Shown piece after piece: positions 59,089 through 64,000 of a stretch of 64,000 bases of DNA. The notes beneath the pieces were generated by a model, which was given only the letters and a program-made list of their open reading frames with translations, had not been told where the DNA came from and searched no databases. A program made the translations under genes and the position numbers. Where the stretch lies: NCBI GenBank assembly GCA_021014325.1, contig CM037472.1:32264234-32328233 (forward strand), in the 5' to 3' direction. How positions within the stretch are numbered: the stretch's first letter is position 1; the number at the start of each line of letters is the position of its first letter. The DNA is from Plazaster borealis. Taxonomy: Eukaryota; Echinodermata; Asteroidea; Forcipulatida; Labidiasteridae.

Positions 59089-61015
59089 CTAATTGATTAA
59101 TTTATTCAGTTATACATGTCGTTCAGTACATCAATCTGAATGGTTTGAATGTTGAATTACCATGATGTGATCAAGAAAATTTCCTGGTCACACTACCTAG
59201 GAAATCAAGGGTCAAGTTCGCACAAGGACCATTTGTCCACTAGTGGTCGATATTGCCTGGTACCCAATACATGTTTATGAGCATGAGTACCAGGTATTAT
59301 CAGCCACTAGTCGACACGAATGGTCCTTGTACGAACTTGGAATGTAGTGATTGTGAAAAACCTATTTTTTATTTTTGAAGTTTTCATTGTGCAAGCTAAC
59401 ACAATGTGAATAAAAAACTTTGTCAAACAACTCTTGTCAGTTGAGTTACTTTTCTTTTGTGTCGGTATTGTCCTGGTCAAATTTCACATACATTTGCTGA
59501 GCGTTGAAACATATTGCTTACGTTGACTATTGGTTTCCCATAAGCAACATTCTTGATGGGCAGGTATTGGAAATATGAAACCTTTTTTCAATAGAATGAA
59601 CAGAGGTTTCACATCAGATGATGAAATATGCTAATAGACTGTGCAAGTCTCACGCGTATTCGAACATTGGGAACGTGAGTTTGTTTCCTTCACGCGTTAA
59701 AGCAATATGTACTTGGGACCACTTTGGTCCCAAAAATGTTTGAGTATGCTCGAGACTTGCACGGTCTATTGCATTCACACATGCGTACAGAAACCATTAG
59801 TCGGCAAACTCCATAGAGTTATGCACTAGGCAGACGCACAAACACGTATCATGCATTAGGCCACCATCAGCCCCATACAGAAAGGTGCGATGTTTGGTGC
59901 GCAGGGGCGATGTGCAATTTGCATATTCATGGGAATTGTCCATTGCCTCCTTGTCATTGCCTTGGTGCCTTGAAATGTTCCAGTAGAAATTTACATTTCC
60001 CTCATAGAGGTGCCCTTTACTACAAGACGGACTGCCACGCCCTTGTACAAAGGAAGTATCATGACCTGATATGATTTGTTTATATTTTCTTTCTTCTAGT
60101 GTCAGTTTGTTTGTTTTGTTTTGTTTTCGCTGTTGGTTGTTAGGCGCTATTATCTTTGTAGCACCATTTGAAGGTGACTGCTCTATGTTCCGACAACCCT
60201 ATGTTCTGAAAACCTTGTGATTTTCACATTAGGGTTAGGTTTGTAGGGTTAGTGTTAGGATTAGGAAAATGTACATGGGGTGTCAGAACATAGGGGTGTC
60301 AGAGCATGACATACTAGTGTCAGAACAAAGGTGTGTAACCCCATTTAAATGCCTTGTATTATTGTTAATAACATTATTAATGTGAGGTTCGGACATAGTT
60401 CGGGTCAATGGCAGAGGAGTAAAGAGGAGGCTTTTATCTCAACACTTCGAATATTTCTAAAACATATGCAACTTATGAGAAATAGTGAACTGCCGCAGTT
60501 ATTTAGGCTACCTACTTGAGTGGAGTAGGATGATGTTTTTCTTCCATCTGCTTGACTGATTGGATCTTTAGGATTTTATTTTCCAACTATTTCAGCTATT
60601 CAGCGTACAGTTTGTGATAAAATGACAAATATAAGTCTGAAATATCAACAAGATGGAGAAAGCTCTTGTTCATGTTGTTTATCTTTGTTTATCAAAAGAT
60701 CGCCACCGTGTAAATAAACATGGCAAAGCATACAGGCTTCTAAAAATGTATTGGAGTATTTTTGAAAATTCAGTCAATGAAATTTACTACTTTTTGTCAA
60801 AGAAATGCTGGTTTTTAAAACTGAACAGTATGAACTGAATGAGTACGTCCTGTTTTTATTGTTTTTCTTTTTACCATCTCATCCATTTGAACATTTTCCC
60901 CTTTTTGTCGGTATAGCGCCCTCTCGCGAACTCGATCGTTTGGGTCAAATCAATATTGTTGCTGTACTTCATCAGTGCAAACTATGCGGCCTATAGGAAG
61001 GGTATCCGTCTATTA
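58028..61015. other. MRPL33 3' UTR and intergenic DNA
   Basis: No gene recognised. Contains a (TTGA)n microsatellite at 59049-59100, a short inverted pair ACAAGGACCATTTGTCCACT/AGTCGACACGAATGGTCCTT around 59220-59330, the MITE at 59635-59768 and a dispersed repeat at 59934-60050. Confidence 0.6.
59635..59768. mobile_element. TA-flanked MITE, TAGACTGTGCAAGTCTC family
   Basis: Ends TAGACTGTGCAAGTCTCACG and CTCGAGACTTGCACGGTCTA; internal GGGACCACTTTGGTCCCAAA palindrome shared with 29639-29792. Confidence 0.85.
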
Positions 61016-64000
61016 ATGAACCCTCATGTGTTATATTGTCCGCGGGAAATTGCGGAAGATTTCATTTGTCAAAAATCAACAAAATGCTGCCGTAAGTCAA
61101 ATGTTCGCAAATATTCTGCTTTCTCATTCGATTTCTTTGCAGCTGCAACGTTGGAGGAACAAAGAGAAATTAAGGTTTGTAATATGTAACTTATTATTTG
61201 TCAAGTATTATATATAAATAATCAGAACCACAATTGAATATTAATTGAACAATTTACATTTGTTTCGTTTAGATCACATTTTATTTAACGCCAACGGCCA
61301 CTAGTCACTACACACACAGTTTTAAGTTACATTACGAACAGTGAACACACTTTCAAGTTCACGACTTGATTAATAATAATTTGCTCAGTAAATACGACTT
61401 CAGAGACACAACCAAACTGACTGATGTGACATGTATGATATGATTTTATGAAGCTAAACGTTTGGTTATAATAAGGTTAATAATAATATAACAAAACTAA
61501 AATAAATAAAAATTGTCCATGAATCGGGGGGGGGGGGGGCATGTGAACCACTTGCCAGTGTTTTTGTGTGGTTTAGGAAGGTTTTACACCCGATGTTTGC
61601 CGGAAGTTGTTGTTTTCCTGTAGTTTTCCGCTATTTACCTGTAGTTATCTGGTATTTTCCGGTAATTTTTCGGTAGTTTTTGTGTATTTTCCTGTAGGCC
61701 TAGTTGTGATAACGTAACCCTCCCGACGGCGATAGCCGGAGGGTTACGAGCCAAGCTTGAGCGGCAAACGGCAATCTGGTCCAACACATACAATTGGCCA
61801 GATCCCGAGCGAGTCACCACACACGCGCGCGCAGGCTGAGACCGTTTGACCCCGCTGACCTGCACACACCGAAGCTCGCGCGCCCCACTCAAATTCAAAT
61901 TCTCAACCTGGGACATTTCTTTTTCTCTCGGGGTAAGTTTTTTTTTTCGAGGAGCTGCTTTGTAACCTCGGCTATCGCCGTCGGGAGGGTTACGTTTAAT
62001 ATCACAACTACTGTAGGCCTAGCTTGTTTTTATATTTTCTGGTATTTCTGTGTTTTCCGGTATAATAGTATTAGTACACCATCATGACCGTGTTGGGATG
62101 TGAGGGTTGGTTAAGAGTTGGTTGCAAAGGTAGGGTTGAGTGGAGGTTGGGTGGGTGTACTGTGTAAGGTAGGGAATTTTGGAAATTTGGGTGTGATCAC
62201 TGATTGTGAGGGTAGGAGTTTGGTGGGGGTAGAGGATGGTTTGGGTGAGGTCAGGGGATGGTTCGGGGTTGGGAAAACTGAATAGGTGTGAAAATTCAGA
62301 CCGAACGTGTGAGGGTTGAGAACGACTGCAATGTTACCATAGTACATAAAAATAGGCTGTTAACACATGTGTTAACACATGCGCATTTGAATCACAACCA
62401 TCAGTCGTGGGTTAGCTTTATACACTGTGATGCAAGTCAATGTGAATGTCCCAATATGAGTATCTGAGTGATCAGCTCATTCAAGCTGGGAAGCCACAGC
62501 AGAGGTATAAAATGGAGTCTAGTGTGTAAATCAAATGAGGTTCAACTTTGATCAATAAATATTTTCTCATTACAGGCCATGATAGCGGCCTGTGAACCAC
62601 ATGAGTTCATCCCGTTCGGCCGACAGTTCAGCAATAGTCAGTCTGACGGTAGGGGCGTCACCGATCCACAGAGGGAGACAGCGTATCCAGATGCCGACCT
62701 ACCCATTTCAGCCCTCAGGAATGTCAATATCAATGACTCCTCACAGGTATGCAAAATATTAAATGAAAAAAATTGAATTAGCTGAACTTGCAAAATGCTT
62801 ACCAACCAAGATGACCAGGGCCCAATTTCATAAAGCTGTTAAGCAGAAAATACTGCTTAGCAAATTTCTTTGCTAAGCAAAAAATGAGTTGGGCACCAGT
62901 TGCAACAATGTAAACTTTATGGAATTTTGGCTTGTAACCAGTTTCTGTTAAGCAAGATTTGTCTGTGCTCAGCAAGTTTTAATGCTTACAGGCTTTATGC
63001 AGGGCCCAATTTAATGGCTCTGCTTACCGCCGAATTCTGTGCTTACGATCACCATTCTTCGCTTACAGGGCAAGCGCCAAATTTCCGCGCTAGCTGTGTA
63101 AGAGAAGAATGCCTAGTAATGTGGACAATGAACATATTAACAAGCATACGGACCTATGGCTTTATGTCCCATCCAAAGGATGAAGCAATAATGGTTAAGT
63201 GTCTTGCTTAAGGACACAAGTGACAAGACCGGGACTCGAACCCACACTCTGCTGATCAGAAACACCAGAGCTTGTGTCTGGTGCGCTTAATCGCTCGGCC
63301 ACGACACGCTGTCTCCATCATGTACAGCCTCAAATCCTACATCAGCCCTGATACTTAATAGAGGCAATTGCTTCCATGCCCCTGGCCAATGCCTTTGTGC
63401 CCCTTAATATCTTCCAGTAGAAATTCAAATTCCCCTCATATAGGTGCGCTTTACTGAGGAAGAACTGTCTTGCCCTCACAAGAACTAAGTATCAGGCCTT
63501 TAAACACATTGTTATTTCACACTCATAGTTAAAGGTAGAGTCATAGATTGGTTTTTGTCAACGTAATGCTGATTTACAGGCAAAATTATGAAGAAAGATA
63601 CAATAAAAGCCACATGTGAAAGTTTCAGCTGAATAGAGTGTCTAGTTGAAAACAGCAAAAAACTGTCATGGTATTTTCACAAGAACATCAAATCCATTCA
63701 CAGTGGGTGACAGCGGGTACCAACTGCATCACTGGCCGCAGCATTCACAATTTGACACCGCCCCTCAGAAATCTGAGAAACAATTCATGCATGAATCGTT
63801 TCTCAGATTCACATGTTGTTGGGTGAAAAATTATCCCAACCATATTACGTCAAAGGGAATCCTTTTCTCAAAATGGTTTATACTATCAGCCGCAGTGGTT
63901 CTCACCTAGTAAGTTTCATGGTCATACATTTTTTTAGTAGATACTCTACCTTTAATACTTAAGGGTTTGTATATCTTGTAATTCTTTCAGAAGGAGTTTT
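61016..64000 (+). CDS. Start of an unrecognised gene, continues beyond right edge
   Basis: Supported exons: 61143-61174, 62576-62746 and 63991-64000 (continuing). The translation reads ATLEEQREIK, then AMIAACEPHEFIPFGRQFSN through TDPQRETAYPDADL to NVNINDSSQ, then KEF. Borders: TTTGCAG / TTAAG|GTTTGT; CATTACAG / TCACAG|GTATGC; TCTTTCAG. Phases are consistent. A possible first exon ends at 61091 (GCTGCC|GTAAGT) with an in-frame ATG at 61016, but its composition is not convincing. No domain or family is recognised. The acidic-basic mixed N-terminal helix (EEQREIK) is all that can be described. Confidence 0.5.
61143..61174 (+). CDS. Exon of unrecognised right-edge gene
   Basis: 32 nt between TTCTTTGCAG and GTTTGT; codes ATLEEQREIK, ends phase 0. 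Confidence 0.5.
61701..62010. mobile_element. TIR element with GTAACCCTCC hairpins and 9-bp target duplication
   Basis: Ends TAGTTGTGATAACGTAACCC and, inverted, TAGTTGTGATATTAAACGTA. CTGTAGGCC is duplicated at 61692-61700 and 62011-62019. The left end is itself a hairpin (GTAACCCTCCCGACGGCGAT..CGGAGGGTTAC). The interior 61797-61940 is a copy of the MITE interior at 52999-53215. Confidence 0.8.
62576..62746 (+). CDS. Exon of unrecognised right-edge gene
   Basis: 171 nt, 57 codons, open only in this frame with protein-like composition; good acceptor CTCATTACAG and donor CACAG|GTATGC. Confidence 0.68.
62818..63008. mobile_element. MITE, GGGCCCAATTTCATA family, copy 4
   Basis: GGGCCCAATTTCATAAAGCT left end; right end decayed near CAGGCTTTATGCAGGGCCC. 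Confidence 0.75.
63138..63307 (-). repeat. tRNA-derived SINE family A, 3'-truncated
   Basis: Minus-strand head GTGTCGTGGCCGAGCGATTA and GGGTTCGAGTCCCGGTCTTG; body stops after the GGATGGGAC segment. Confidence 0.85.
63991..64000 (+). CDS. First bases of next exon of right-edge gene
   Basis: AAGGAGTTTT follows ATTCTTTCAG at the window edge; phase 0 continuation gives KEF. Confidence 0.45.

Larger units (their letters stand above)
62747..63990. other. Intron of right-edge gene, repeat-filled
   Basis: Holds a GGGCCCAATTTC MITE (62818-63008), a SINE A (63138-63307, minus) and a dispersed GGCAATTGC...CCCCTCATATAGGTGC repeat (63360-63495). No exon seen. Confidence 0.6.

Noticed and set aside
60653..60838. 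61-aa ORF starting MEKALVHVVY as a first exon
   Set aside because: No donor in frame that joins the downstream exons and no recognisable similarity.

Overview
The window looks like nuclear DNA of a marine invertebrate deuterostome, most probably an echinoderm. This is inferred from animal-type introns, full-length similarity to human NEK9, TMED10 and MRPL33, a very dense load of tRNA-derived SINEs and short inverted-repeat transposons, and foldback elements built like the TU elements of sea urchins. No prokaryotic operons or CRISPR arrays are seen. Species cannot be named from sequence alone.

Layout. 1-1840: decayed Penelope-like retroelement (minus strand). 2031-2520: three tandem 161-bp units with palindromic AAGATGGC sites. 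6158-30866 (minus): 16 coding exons of a NEK9-like gene (NIMA-family kinase plus RCC1 repeats); the last exons lie beyond the left edge. Its introns hold SINEs, MITEs, a foldback element, a 1-kb 50-bp minisatellite and a long tRNA-SINE palindrome. 31198-40320 (plus): a 9.1-kb Ty3/gypsy LTR retrotransposon with near-identical LTRs, inserted 331 bp upstream of the NEK9 start codon. It carries an extra two-finger C2H2 zinc-finger ORF in the env position. 42138-42767 (plus): a two-exon gene for an unrecognised 96-aa protein. 47180-53936 (minus): TMED10 (p24 cargo receptor) with two alternative copies of exon 2. Its intron 3 contains, on the opposite strand, a complete 87-nt selenocysteine tRNA gene. 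54751-58027 (plus): MRPL33, including a 16-nt microexon, divergent from TMED10. 61016-64000 (plus): start of an unrecognised gene that runs off the right edge.

The genes are unrelated housekeeping functions: mitotic kinase signalling, ER-Golgi transport, the mitochondrial ribosome and selenoprotein decoding. NEK9 and TMED10 are also neighbours in human (14q24.3), so this is a conserved linkage. The most unusual observations are the mutually exclusive TMED10 exons, the NEK9 kinase domain with its catalytic Asp replaced by Asn, the zinc-finger accessory ORF of the retrotransposon, and layered transposon insertions whose target duplications can still be read.
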